Below are positions 36,393 through 45,279 of a stretch of 64,000 nt of DNA, in pieces. The stretch comes from Sipunculus nudus. Taxonomy: Eukaryota; Annelida; Sipuncula; Golfingiida; Sipunculidae. Below the pieces are notes generated by a model, which made no database searches, was not told where the DNA came from, and saw only the letters and a program-made list of their open reading frames with translations. Within the stretch, counting starts at the first letter, position 1, and every line of letters begins with the position of its first letter. The stretch covers positions 1,627,001-1,691,000 of the forward strand of contig JAPPUL010000068.1 of assembly GCA_026874595.1 (NCBI GenBank). The letters run 5' to 3'. The translations under genes were made by a program, and so were the position numbers.

Positions 36393-37097
36393 ATGTCAAA
36401 TAGCACAGTATTTTGGCGAGGGTTTGTACGCGAGAATCCAGTATATACATTATTTCTTGGTTTATGTCCGGCCCTGGCAGTAACAAACATGGCGATAAAT
36501 GGACTTGCAATGGGTGTTGCAACTACATTCGTGCTTGTTGGTTCTAATGTTGTAGTCTCGTTAATAAGAAATATAGTATCAAGCAAGATACGGATTCCAG
36601 CATATATAATGGTCATAGCAAGTTTTGTGACAATAGTAAAGCTTTTGATGAATGCTTATGTAATAGATTTGTATCAGGAGATGGGAGTATTCATATCCCT
36701 TATAGTGGTAAATTGTATGATATTGGGTCGAGCAGAAGGTTTTGCAAGCAAGAACAGTATAGGAAGGTCGTTTATAGACGGGCTTGGGATGGGGATAGGA
36801 TTTACTATAGCTATAACGGTATTGTCAGTAGTGCGTGAGTTTTTGGGTGAGGGAAAGATAACCTTTTCGCTTAAGTATGGCGGAGAAGATGTTGGGGTGG
36901 TATATGATTTGACAGGTATTGTAAAGATGCTGGGCCTACAGACGGGAGGAGAGGTTGCAAGCATGTTGATTTTCATATTGCCTGCAGGTGGCTTTATAGC
37001 TATAGGCTTAATAATAGGATTATTTAATAGGCTAAGCGAGAAGTTGCCACCACCTAAGGATGATGATGATGAGGAAGAAGTTAAACATAGCTGTTAA
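36393..37097 (+). CDS. rnfE: Rnf complex subunit RnfE
   Basis: Membrane subunit, 234 residues, six helices. The family pattern NPVYTLFLGLCPALAVT at residues 10-26 and DGLGMGIGFT are visible. It is homologous to RnfA and forms a pair with inverted topology in the membrane. The acidic C-terminus (KDDDDEEE) is unusual. Confidence 0.92.
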   Translation: MSNSTVFWRGFVRENPVYTLFLGLCPALAVTNMAINGLAMGVATTFVLVGSNVVVSLIRNIVSSKIRIPAYIMVIASFVTIVKLLMNAYVIDLYQEMGVFISLIVVNCMILGRAEGFASKNSIGRSFIDGLGMGIGFTIAITVLSVVREFLGEGKITFSLKYGGEDVGVVYDLTGIVKMLGLQTGGEVASMLIFILPAGGFIAIGLIIGLFNRLSEKLPPPKDDDDEEEVKHSC

Positions 37098-37178
37098 TTG
37101 TCATATTATGTAGAGATTGTGCTTACTTGGTGTAAACTTGGCATAAGAAGACGATAATGAGTAAATAACGAGGAAATT

Positions 37179-37775
37179 ATGAACGAATATGTAGCAATAA
37201 TGATAGTTGCAATAACGGTAAACAATTATGTATTATCTAAATATTTGGGATTATGCCCGTTTATTGGGGTATCAAAGAAGATAGACTCATCAGTTGGGAT
37301 GGGTCTTGCGGTAACATTTGTTATGACGTTAGCTTCAGCCGCAACATACATGATATATGTATTTATATTATTACCTCTAAATATAGTATATCTTGATACA
37401 ATAGCGTTCATACTGGTGATAGCGTCGTTGGTCCAGTTTGTAGAGATGGTACTTGAGAAGTTCTCGCCGAATTTGTATAAAACGTTGGGAGTCTACTTGC
37501 CGTTAATAACAACGAATTGTGCAATTTTAGGGGTTGCGCAGTTTAACGTACAGTATATAGAGTTATATGGCTTTAATTTCATAAAGTCAGTAACACAAGG
37601 GTTTGCCGCTGGGATAGGTTTTAGTCTTGCAATAATATTGATGGCATCAATACGAGAGAAGCTTGAGTTTGCAAATGTGCCTAAGGTATTTCAGGGTGCA
37701 CCTGTAACTTTTATAGCAGCGGGATTGATGGCACTTGCTTTCCAGGGATTTATAAACTTAGTAGGGATGGAGTAA
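37179..37775 (+). CDS. rnfA: Rnf complex subunit RnfA
   Basis: Membrane subunit, 198 residues, six helices. The NNYVLSKYLGLCPFIGVSKKIDSSVGMG start (residues 15-42) and LPLITTNCAILG are characteristic; the Cys residues in LGLCP and TTNC are those that hold an iron centre between RnfA and RnfE in solved structures. ATG start. Confidence 0.94.
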   Translation: MNEYVAIMIVAITVNNYVLSKYLGLCPFIGVSKKIDSSVGMGLAVTFVMTLASAATYMIYVFILLPLNIVYLDTIAFILVIASLVQFVEMVLEKFSPNLYKTLGVYLPLITTNCAILGVAQFNVQYIELYGFNFIKSVTQGFAAGIGFSLAIILMASIREKLEFANVPKVFQGAPVTFIAAGLMALAFQGFINLVGME

Positions 37776-37892
37776 ATAGGTATTTTTGTAAAAGTTGTAA
37801 AAGAAGTAAAAGAAGGAACTATTTGTATGGAATAGTAGTTTAAAAGATAGATAGTAGTTTAAAAGAATATATAAGAAATAGGAGGCTAGGGG

Positions 37893-38849
37893 ATGGAAAT
37901 AATAGGAGCAATAATATCTGTTGGTTTGCTGGCATTATTTTTTGGATTAGTGCTTGCGTTTGCGCATAAGAAACTGTCGGTAGAAAAGAATCCTATGATA
38001 CAAAAGATAGAAGACGTATTGCCGACGGCAAACTGCGGGGCATGTTCTTATCCTGGATGTGCGGGATACGCAGAAGGTCTTGTAAATGACAATGCAGCAA
38101 TAGACTTGTGTCCTCCTGGAGGGGAGAAGCTTATAAAGAAGTTGGCAGTGATGCTGGATAAGGAAGTAGTTGAAGGGGAGAGGATGATAGCAAGGATACA
38201 ATGCAGTGGAGATTTAAAGACAGCAAAACAAAAGCATTTGTATAATGGAGTATCAGATTGTAATCAGGCGGCAACACTTTTTGGAGGGTCGAAGGTATGT
38301 GAGTATGGGTGTATAGGGCTTGGGAGTTGTGTTCGGGCATGTGCATTTGATGCAATATATATAACAAAGGATCTAGATGTAGTGGTGGAAGAGGACAAGT
38401 GTACAGGGTGTACATTGTGCTTACCGGTATGTCCTAAAGATATAATAGATATGGTACCGGCGCGGACTAGGATATACAATTCATGTAGTTCTTTAGATAA
38501 AGCAGGTCCGGTAAAGAATTATTGTAATGTAGGGTGTACGGCATGTAAGTTATGCGAGAAAGCGTGTGATTATGATGCAATACATGTGAAAGACAATCTG
38601 GCAGTATTTAATTATGATAAATGTACAGAATGCCAGGATTGCTTTGTAGTGTGTCCAACTGACTCTATACAGTCCTGGATACCAGAGGAGATGTGGTCAG
38701 AACGTAGTGTTGTGGCCTTAGCTAAGGTAAGAGAGGAGGAGGCTTTAAATGCGGCAAATAGTTTTCCAAAGGAGCAGCAATCTGATAAGATGGCAAATGA
38801 GGAGGGTAAAGATAGTAAGAAAGAAGAAAAAGAGGTAGTAGGGGCTTAA
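37893..38849 (+). CDS. rnfB: Rnf complex subunit RnfB, multi-cluster ferredoxin
   Basis: Entry point for ferredoxin electrons. An N-terminal membrane helix (about 5-25) is followed by the NCGACSYPGCAGYAE Fe-S domain. After it come four more cysteine groups: C-x4-C...C, CTGCTLCLPVC, CTACKLCEKAC and CTECQDCFVVC. That gives about five [4Fe-4S] clusters. A charged C-terminal tail of about 30 residues follows. 318 residues. It ends the local cluster. Confidence 0.94.
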   Translation: MEIIGAIISVGLLALFFGLVLAFAHKKLSVEKNPMIQKIEDVLPTANCGACSYPGCAGYAEGLVNDNAAIDLCPPGGEKLIKKLAVMLDKEVVEGERMIARIQCSGDLKTAKQKHLYNGVSDCNQAATLFGGSKVCEYGCIGLGSCVRACAFDAIYITKDLDVVVEEDKCTGCTLCLPVCPKDIIDMVPARTRIYNSCSSLDKAGPVKNYCNVGCTACKLCEKACDYDAIHVKDNLAVFNYDKCTECQDCFVVCPTDSIQSWIPEEMWSERSVVALAKVREEEALNAANSFPKEQQSDKMANEEGKDSKKEEKEVVGA

Positions 38850-39001
38850 AAGAGGGCTTAAAAGAGAGAGGATGAAAGAAGGATAAGATGTAGTGCTTTT
38901 GAGGCTAGTGTTTAGGCGTGAAAGGATAGGCTAAGGTAAATAATCAATCAGAGAAACTATAATAAGGATGTATTTAAAGGTCTAAATGGATTTATATAAG
39001 A

Positions 39002-39535
39002 ATGATATTGACAGATAAAGAGATATTAGCACAGATGGGTTTAGGAAATATATTAATAGATCCTTTTGATATGAGCTGTCTTGGTAGTAATAGTTACGAT
39101 GTACATCTTGGAGGGCACATGGGGATATACGAAGATGATGTCCTAGACTGTAAGAAAGATAATCCGCTAAAGATATTTGAATTAGCGGAAGAAGGAGTAA
39201 TAATAGTTCCAGGAAAGCTATATCTTGGTGTTACAGAAGAATATACAGAGACATTAAAACATGTGCCATTTTTGGAAGGCAAATCAAGTATAGGACGGTT
39301 GGGAATAGATATTCATTCAACAGCAGGCAAAGGAGACATAGGGTATAAGAACAGCTGGACATTAGAGATATCAGTAAAGCAGCCAGTAAAAATATATCCT
39401 AAGATGCCGATAGGACAGCTAATCTACTTCAAAGTGTGTGGAGAGGTGGGGACAGATTACATATCAAAGGCAACGGCAAAATATAACGAGGTGTCAAAAT
39501 ATCCTATAGGCTCAAAGATGTATCTTAATTTCTGA
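39002..39535 (+). CDS. dcd: dCTP deaminase / dUTPase-family protein
   Basis: Converts dCTP to dUTP, giving dUMP for thymidylate synthesis. 177 residues. GKSSIGRLGIDIHSTAGKGDIGYKNSWTLEI carries the Arg, His and Glu positions of the family around the active site (region 90-120). The start at 39002 is an ATG with a weak ribosome-binding site. Monocistronic. Confidence 0.88.
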   Translation: MILTDKEILAQMGLGNILIDPFDMSCLGSNSYDVHLGGHMGIYEDDVLDCKKDNPLKIFELAEEGVIIVPGKLYLGVTEEYTETLKHVPFLEGKSSIGRLGIDIHSTAGKGDIGYKNSWTLEISVKQPVKIYPKMPIGQLIYFKVCGEVGTDYISKATAKYNEVSKYPIGSKMYLNF

Positions 39536-39637
39536 TACAAAAATAGATAGGTTAATATGGTTTTTGAATAGTTTTGAGGTATATAAAAAAATATAGTTTG
39601 CTAAAGAGAAAATATATTTTATATTGTATGAGAACCT

Positions 39638-39708
39638 TCTCCCCTAGTGTAATGGTAGCACATCGGGTTTTGGTCCCGTACGTCGAGGTTCGAATCCTCG
39701 GGGGAGAT
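39638..39708 (+). tRNA. tRNA-Gln (anticodon TTG)
   Basis: A 71-nt cloverleaf: acceptor TCTCCCC pairs with GGGGAGA, anticodon loop TTTTGGT, T arm GGTTCGAATCC, discriminator T. It is followed 37 bp on by tRNA-Ala. Confidence 0.95.
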
Positions 39709-39745
39709 TAGTAAGCTAAAAATGAAATGAATGCTTATTTATAAA

Positions 39746-39818
39746 GGGGGTGTAGCTCAGTTGGGAGAGCGGCTGCCTTGCACGCAGTAGGTCAGGGGTT
39801 CAAATCCCCTCACCTCCA
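39746..39818 (+). tRNA. tRNA-Ala (anticodon TGC)
   Basis: A 73-nt cloverleaf: acceptor GGGGGTG pairs with CACCTCC (one G-U), D arm AGCTCAGTTGGGAGAGC, anticodon loop TTGCACG, T arm GGTTCAAATCC, discriminator A. The orphan hsdS gene starts 218 bp downstream. Confidence 0.96.
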
Positions 39819-39955
39819 CAAGGTTTTTATTTATAATGACTTTTGTAAATATAAGCAAAGAGCAAATCGTTGTTTTCAAAGGACGAATTGTAATGCAGGA
39901 TGTCAAAATGCAGGGTAAGAAATGTAGGTAAGGGTAGTAAAAACATTGTACTTTC

Positions 39956-39996
39956 AAATCTTTCATATTTTTCAAATCTTTCATATTTTTCAAAAG
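39956..39996. repeat. 18-bp direct repeat, two copies, before hsdS
   Basis: Two adjacent copies of CAAATCTTTCATATTTTT lie between tRNA-Ala and hsdS. The apparent reverse ORF across this region and into tRNA-Ala is not believed. Confidence 0.7.
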
Positions 39997-40036
39997 AGAG
40001 TTTTTTAATACTAAAAGACATTGTATAGGCTGCTTA

Positions 40037-41356
40037 ATGCAAGGGTATAAGAGTTATAAAAGTTGTAAAGAGGTATGGTTAAAATCTATTCCTAGGCATT
40101 GGAGCATGGTACGTTTGGGGTCTGAATTTGTTGAACGCAAACAGATAGTAAATGACAAAGAATTTATGCCATTATCGGTTATGAAGCGGGGGATATTACC
40201 CCAGTTGGAGGGGGTGGCAAAAGCTAATAATGGAGACAAACGTAAGAAAGTATGTAGTGGGGATTTTGTAATTAACAGCAGGTCTGATAGAAAAGGTTCT
40301 TCGGGTATTTCCGAGTATATAGGGTCAGTTTCCCTGATAAATATAGTGCTTACGCCACTTAGGCTTAATAAGCGTTATGTACATAACCTTTTACGTAGTC
40401 ATGCTTTTAAAGAAGAGTTTTATAGAGTAGGACAAGGCATTGTGGGTGATCTTATAACAACTAAATACAGCGTCATGCGTAGAATTATGATTCCGATTCC
40501 GCCTAAAGTAGAACAAGCTCAAATTGCACGATATATAGATTGGAAGTCGGACAAAGTAGCAAAATTTATTAAAGTAAAAAGGGAACTGATTTCACTGTTT
40601 AAAGAACAAAGGCAAAATATAATAAATAGCGTTATAAGAGGTTTAAATCCTTCAGTGGAGACTAAAAGGAGTGTAGTTGGCTGGGGTGTAGATATTCCAA
40701 AACATTGGTCTTTATGTAGATTAAAAAGGCTTTCAAGGATAAACACTATCCAAGTTGGACCAAAGTCAAGCAAGCTAAGCGATATGATACTAATAGCGCC
40801 TAATCATATTGAGAGTAAAACAGGCAAATTGGATTATACTGAGAAGGCATCAGAACAAGGGACAAGCAGTAACAAATATTTAGTAAAGAAGGGACAACTT
40901 TTATATAGTAAAATTCGTCCTGAGTTAAGCAAAGCAACTATTGCGCCATTGGATTGTCTTTGTAGTACAAGTATATATGGCATTAGCTTGCTTGAGAAGA
41001 TAATATTGCATAAATTTGCATTAATCTTTATATTATCCGACTATTTTAGTAAATATGCAATAGAATGTTCTTCAGGCGCTACAATACCAAGTATAGCACG
41101 ACAGGAGCTTGGCGGTGCCTGGATACCGATCCCTCCACTTTACGAACAGAAAAAGATTGTAGAATATATAGAGAGTGAGAATAGGATTATTGACAATAAA
41201 ATATCAAAAGCAAAGCGAGAAATAAAGCTAATACAAGAATATCTAACTACTCTTATCTCTTATCTAGTAACAGGGAAAATAGATGTTAGTGATGAGGATA
41301 TTTCTTGCAATATAGAAGCTAAAAAGAATGAAACTTATGGTATTAAAACCTGCTAG
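40037..41356 (+). CDS. hsdS: Orphan type I restriction specificity subunit (HsdS)
   Basis: Recognises the target sequence for a type I restriction-modification complex. 439 residues: two target-recognition domains (about 10-160 and 215-380), each followed by a helical spacer. The parallel PIPPKVEQAQIARYID (about 155) and PIPPLYEQKKIVEYIE (about 370) boxes and the two PKHW/PRHW starts show the internal repeat. No hsdM or hsdR lies within the window, so it is an orphan here, next to two tRNAs. It may be part of a shufflable specificity set or an islet remnant. It ends eight bases from fliS, which is convergent. Confidence 0.9.
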   Translation: MQGYKSYKSCKEVWLKSIPRHWSMVRLGSEFVERKQIVNDKEFMPLSVMKRGILPQLEGVAKANNGDKRKKVCSGDFVINSRSDRKGSSGISEYIGSVSLINIVLTPLRLNKRYVHNLLRSHAFKEEFYRVGQGIVGDLITTKYSVMRRIMIPIPPKVEQAQIARYIDWKSDKVAKFIKVKRELISLFKEQRQNIINSVIRGLNPSVETKRSVVGWGVDIPKHWSLCRLKRLSRINTIQVGPKSSKLSDMILIAPNHIESKTGKLDYTEKASEQGTSSNKYLVKKGQLLYSKIRPELSKATIAPLDCLCSTSIYGISLLEKIILHKFALIFILSDYFSKYAIECSSGATIPSIARQELGGAWIPIPPLYEQKKIVEYIESENRIIDNKISKAKREIKLIQEYLTTLISYLVTGKIDVSDEDISCNIEAKKNETYGIKTC

Positions 41357-41364
41357 GCATAAAA

Positions 41365-41799
41365 TTAAGATTTTATATTAATTTCACCATTTGCCTCTGG
41401 ATTAATATTTTCATTTTCATTAGGAGTTGCAGCGACTTTATCCCATGCTCCCTTTAATTCACTTAGATGCTGGACAACTTCACGTAGTGGCTTTACATTT
41501 TTCTTTACATTACCTTCTAAAAGGCGCTTATTCATATAAGTATATAAACTATATAATCTATTAGCGATATTTTTTGCTTCTTTGGCCTCAAAATTAAGTG
41601 ATAACATTAATTCTGTTATAATATCTTGGGCCTTCGTTACGTTTTTATTTACTATATCATATTTCTTCTTTGGCATGTTTGATATTGCTATATTTATGAA
41701 CTTTATTGCCCCTTCATATAACATTACTATCAACCTGCCTTGATTTGCTGTCTTAACTTGAACTTCTTTATATAATGTTGATGCGTCTTTTGTATACAA
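41365..41799 (-). CDS. fliS: Flagellar secretion chaperone FliS
   Basis: Binds flagellin in the cytoplasm before export. 144 residues: four-helix bundle, with the LIVMLYEGAIKFINIA pattern at about residues 23-38 and NRLYSLYTYMNKRLLEGN further on. An Asn-rich tail follows. The other visible flagellar gene is flaB at the window end. Confidence 0.9.
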   Translation of the reverse strand: MYTKDASTLYKEVQVKTANQGRLIVMLYEGAIKFINIAISNMPKKKYDIVNKNVTKAQDIITELMLSLNFEAKEAKNIANRLYSLYTYMNKRLLEGNVKKNVKPLREVVQHLSELKGAWDKVAATPNENENINPEANGEINIKS

Positions 41800-41870
41800 C
41801 CCTATAACTCCTAACCTATAACTAAATTTAGCAATCGGTTGGCGTTTATTTATTCTTTAATATAAATATA

Positions 41871-42806
41871 TTATAACGTAGTGTTTAAACTAACTAATAT
41901 TTGATACTCTTTTTGTAAATCAACATATCCAAGCTCCTTCTTTAAACTTATTATTTCATTAACTGTACTAACACCTTCTTTGTACTTTTTTAGCTTTATA
42001 TAATATGCTGTTAGATTATGAAGTCTCATTATTAAACCATGTTTGTCGTTTGCTTTCCTTCCATGACTAATTCCTATATTAAGATGTTTAAGTGCCTTTT
42101 CATACATACTTCTTATCAAAAAAAGCCTTCCTATATTCCCATGCACTATCCCTTTGTAATAATCTCCCTCTTTAGAAACTAGCTTTATGCCCTCTTCATA
42201 ATATTCTTGTGCCTTTTCATAATCTTTTCTTAGTTCTTCAATAAGTCCAAGTTCATTATAAATAAGACTCTTTGTTAATAGATCTGGCTTCAAACTTAAG
42301 GCCTGCTGGTAATAGCTTATCGCTTTATTATAATCTTTTTGAGCTTTATATAACTTCCCCTTGTTATAAATATTTCTTGTAAGCTCTTTTGGCTTTTTAG
42401 AATTTAGCTTAATTGCCTTATTGTAATAGATTAAGGCTTCTTTATAGTTTTCCTTTACTCTGTGCCATTCCCCTAGATTGTTATAAGCTAGGGCAAGTAT
42501 CGATTTGTCGTTCTTTAGCTTTCCTATTGAAAGGATTTTATCAAATTGTATCTTGCTCTTTTCATACTCCTTTAATATAAAATAACTTTGTCCTACTACA
42601 TTAAGCATCGTTACCGACGTTGGCCGAAGTAATAGCCCCTCCTCTCCAAGTCTTATCGTTTCTTTAAATTCTCCATTCTCAAATAACTTGTTTGTATCTT
42701 TTTCATATTCATAGGCAGGATGCTGTGCTAAAGCATATGTTAGCATGTACAATAGCAATGCTTTATTTAAGCATACGATTTTTAATAACTTTACCATCTT
42801 TATCAT
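41871..42806 (-). CDS. TPR-repeat protein, exported or membrane-anchored
   Basis: 311 residues. An N-terminal hydrophobic segment (about 8-27) looks like a signal peptide (ALLLYMLTYALAQ). Then about six tetratricopeptide repeats, e.g. YNNLGEWHRVKENYKEALIYYNKAIKL and IYNELGLIEELRKDYEKAQEYYEEGI. TPRs mediate protein binding; no catalytic domain. Its start lies inside the end of the upstream lipoprotein gene (44-bp overlap), so the two are translationally coupled. Confidence 0.85.
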   Translation of the reverse strand: MIKMVKLLKIVCLNKALLLYMLTYALAQHPAYEYEKDTNKLFENGEFKETIRLGEEGLLLRPTSVTMLNVVGQSYFILKEYEKSKIQFDKILSIGKLKNDKSILALAYNNLGEWHRVKENYKEALIYYNKAIKLNSKKPKELTRNIYNKGKLYKAQKDYNKAISYYQQALSLKPDLLTKSLIYNELGLIEELRKDYEKAQEYYEEGIKLVSKEGDYYKGIVHGNIGRLFLIRSMYEKALKHLNIGISHGRKANDKHGLIMRLHNLTAYYIKLKKYKEGVSTVNEIISLKKELGYVDLQKEYQILVSLNTTL

Positions 42807-43470
42807 ATTCTTTTATTTGAATTAAAGCCTCTTTATTATCATAGCTTTTTATAAACTTTAAGCTATCCCCTTTATAGAGGTATTTGTCTACAAAATATAA
42901 TTCCCCGGGTGCCTCCTCTTTGTAATACCATTCCTTCTTAAATATATTCCCTACTTTGTCATAGTGTGATTTTGAGTCTAGGTATAGTTTGTCATATTCT
43001 ATACTATCTAGGAGTTTTATATCTTTGGAATACGCAGTCTCTAATTTAAGAGCTCCGCTTTTTGCGTAGTCATATATTTTGTAACTTTGCTTTTTGCCAG
43101 AATCATCATATTTATATATTAACTTGCGCTTTAGCTTTCCATCTTCATAATATATTAACTTTATCTTTTCAGCTCTTTTTCTTTTTATGCGCTTTACTAG
43201 CTTTATAGGTTTTCCTTTTTCGTTATATAAAAGTTCGTAATACTTACCATCACCCAAAGCTTGAGCTTTTAGTTCGTCATATGCTTTATTTTCTTTATCA
43301 TTCCAGATTCTATAATATTTAATTTTAGAATTAGTTTTGTCATTAGAAAGGCTTAACAATTTCGCTTCTTCTTTTTGTAAAGAACAGCCTGTTATAAATA
43401 TCACACATAGTAAAATTATATTTAGAATAAGAGCTTGATTATTTCTCCTGGTGTACATTCTATTGTACAT
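42763..43470 (-). CDS. Putative lipoprotein with tyrosine-rich repeats
   Basis: 235 residues. Signal peptide with lipobox FITGC (Cys at about 29). The body is made of Tyr/Lys-rich strand-like repeats (KLIYYEDGKLKRKLIYKYDDSGKK) that resemble MORN or YwqK-type antitoxin-like repeats, found in many surface or periplasmic bacterial proteins. Middle gene of DUF362 / lipoprotein / TPR, with four bases between it and the DUF362 gene. Role unknown. Confidence 0.75.
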   Translation of the reverse strand: MYNRMYTRRNNQALILNIILLCVIFITGCSLQKEEAKLLSLSNDKTNSKIKYYRIWNDKENKAYDELKAQALGDGKYYELLYNEKGKPIKLVKRIKRKRAEKIKLIYYEDGKLKRKLIYKYDDSGKKQSYKIYDYAKSGALKLETAYSKDIKLLDSIEYDKLYLDSKSHYDKVGNIFKKEWYYKEEAPGELYFVDKYLYKGDSLKFIKSYDNKEALIQIKEYDKDGKVIKNRMLK

Positions 43471-43474
43471 TCTT

Positions 43475-44521
43475 TTACAACACTTTTTGGAGTAGATTTA
43501 ATTTAGAAATATCATATTCACCAAGCCCAAGCTTATGAGCCATTTCTATATAAGGTATAGTATTTACTTCCTTCTCAAATAACTTAGTACTAGCAAGAGC
43601 ATCGCAGGCTACGGGGTTAGAACTTGCTATTATAGTATTGGTTACTTTAGTATCTTTAATAGAACCGCCAGTTGGCCCATTTGTAAGTAATATTCTTATT
43701 CCGTCAACTACAGTTAGATGAGGTCTAAAATGGTATGCAAATGATGCTATACTTTCATGTATCGCTTGATGTAATTGATTACGACGTCCTGCTATTGCGC
43801 CATACCAGTTTTTCATACCAACTGTAAGCTTTGATAAATTGTGGTGTTTGGCAATCGGTACGTTTATTACCTTATCTGCTTCGATGAAATCTAAAAACAT
43901 AGGCCATTTACTTATTTCCTTTTTCTCTAATGGCAAATAAAACGGTGCTTCTAGCTTCATTTCTTTTATACGGTTGGTCTTTGGGTAGTAAACTTCTCCA
44001 TCTACACTCTCAACAGCTTCTTTTATGCCTGTTCGTTCAAATGTGATGTCAGCTGAGTTGCATGGTAAATCTGTAACGCTTACTTTACTTGCACCGGCAT
44101 TATAACAAAGTTCTATTAGGGTTTTTATTACCTGCGGATTTGTTGTTGCTGCTTGCTCAGGGAGTCGTGCCCAACCTATATTAGGCTTTATTATTACTTT
44201 GTCGCCGCGAGATATATATTTTTTTATACCGCCTATTAACTGTATAGCTTCTTTTGTTACCTTTGCTATGTCCTTTCCTACCACTAACGATATATCTTTA
44301 TCTAAAATATTACCTTTGAATTTATTTCTTTCTTCAAGCATGAGTAGCTTTTTAGCGTTCTCTTTTGGCATGCCATAGGAACAGCCTATAGAGCCACTTA
44401 TAGCATATAGTAGCCCTAGTGTAGAAAGTTTATATGTATCTTTTATAAACTTCCTAAGTTCTTTATTATGACCATAAACATTTTGACTATGAACTTTATT
44501 ACTATGAACTTTTTCCTGCAT
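43475..44521 (-). CDS. DUF362 family protein, probably exported
   Basis: 348 residues from ATG 44521; I prefer it to ATG 44542 because AAGGTGG lies eight bases upstream. The DUF362 core is clear: GDKVIIKPNIGWAR, ATTNPQVIKTLIELCYNAGA, HHNLSKLTVGMKNWYGAI. A basic segment and a hydrophobic stretch ending SIGC (about residues 30-50) may be a lipobox or export signal. The family is associated with unknown redox or Fe-S-linked roles; no ferredoxin domain is fused here. Confidence 0.85.
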   Translation of the reverse strand: MQEKVHSNKVHSQNVYGHNKELRKFIKDTYKLSTLGLLYAISGSIGCSYGMPKENAKKLLMLEERNKFKGNILDKDISLVVGKDIAKVTKEAIQLIGGIKKYISRGDKVIIKPNIGWARLPEQAATTNPQVIKTLIELCYNAGASKVSVTDLPCNSADITFERTGIKEAVESVDGEVYYPKTNRIKEMKLEAPFYLPLEKKEISKWPMFLDFIEADKVINVPIAKHHNLSKLTVGMKNWYGAIAGRRNQLHQAIHESIASFAYHFRPHLTVVDGIRILLTNGPTGGSIKDTKVTNTIIASSNPVACDALASTKLFEKEVNTIPYIEMAHKLGLGEYDISKLNLLQKVL

Positions 44522-44613
44522 TGTAAAACCCACCTTATTCATTATTTAAATATACGCTTATAACTAATAATAAACATTAAAAGCTGATTAAAGAAATATA
44601 TATTAATTATTTA

Positions 44614-45279
44614 CTAAACACTAACTACATCTGCCTTGAAAGCTCTAATCCCAACAGCATGTGCTCCATTAATATCCTTTTCTATGCTGTTTCCTATCAT
44701 TATTATCGAATCACGTTTTACGTTTAGTTTCTTTAACGCAAGTTCAAATATTATGTTAGATGGCTTTTCAACTCCAGCCTCTTCTGACGTTACTATATAA
44801 TCTATATATTTATCAACACCAAGTTTTTGTAACTTCTCTATTTGAAAATGGGCCTGCGTATCTGTTATTGCACAGACTTTTATATATTTATTTTTACAGA
44901 GCTTTAGGAATTTTAGAGCTTCGTTTGATACCTTTATATTCTCTGTAAGTGTTTTCCAATAAAGCTTTTCATATTCAAGTGCTTTATTGTAAGCCCTCTT
45001 TATCCCAAGTTCTTCAAATAGTTTGTTAAAAGCAAATAATCTCGATCTGCAAGACCCTCCAGGTTTAAGGCGTTTTGCAACCTCGCGGCGTTTTGAAAAA
45101 TAGTGACTTATAAATTCCTTATAGCTGTAACTTATAAAACTATTTTTAACAAAGTGCTCATAACAAATCTTTAATGCTCTATCATTTGCATCTTTATAGG
45201 GATAAAGTGTATCATCTACATCTATCAAAACACCTGTAACTCCAGTTAAATTTACTTTTGGGAATATTATTTTCTGCAT
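44614..45279 (-). CDS. HAD-superfamily hydrolase
   Basis: 221 residues. HAD motif I is Asp20-Val-Asp22-Asp-Thr (DVDDTLYPY). Motif II Thr is in CAITDTQ, motif III Lys in GVEKPSN and motif IV in GNSIEKDINGA. Resembles the pyrimidine 5'-nucleotidase/phosphatase branch; substrate unknown. Likely in the same transcript as the DUF362 gene (92 bp). Confidence 0.85.
   Translation of the reverse strand: MQKIIFPKVNLTGVTGVLIDVDDTLYPYKDANDRALKICYEHFVKNSFISYSYKEFISHYFSKRREVAKRLKPGGSCRSRLFAFNKLFEELGIKRAYNKALEYEKLYWKTLTENIKVSNEALKFLKLCKNKYIKVCAITDTQAHFQIEKLQKLGVDKYIDYIVTSEEAGVEKPSNIIFELALKKLNVKRDSIIMIGNSIEKDINGAHAVGIRAFKADVVSV

Noticed and set aside
39757-39993. Reverse 78-residue ORF ending in VRGFEPLTYCVQGSRSPN
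   Set aside because: The C-terminal part is the antisense of tRNA-Ala, a well-known false ORF, and the rest is the 18-bp direct repeat.
40037-41356. Complete restriction-modification system
   Set aside because: Only the specificity subunit is present; neighbouring genes are dcd, tRNAs and fliS.
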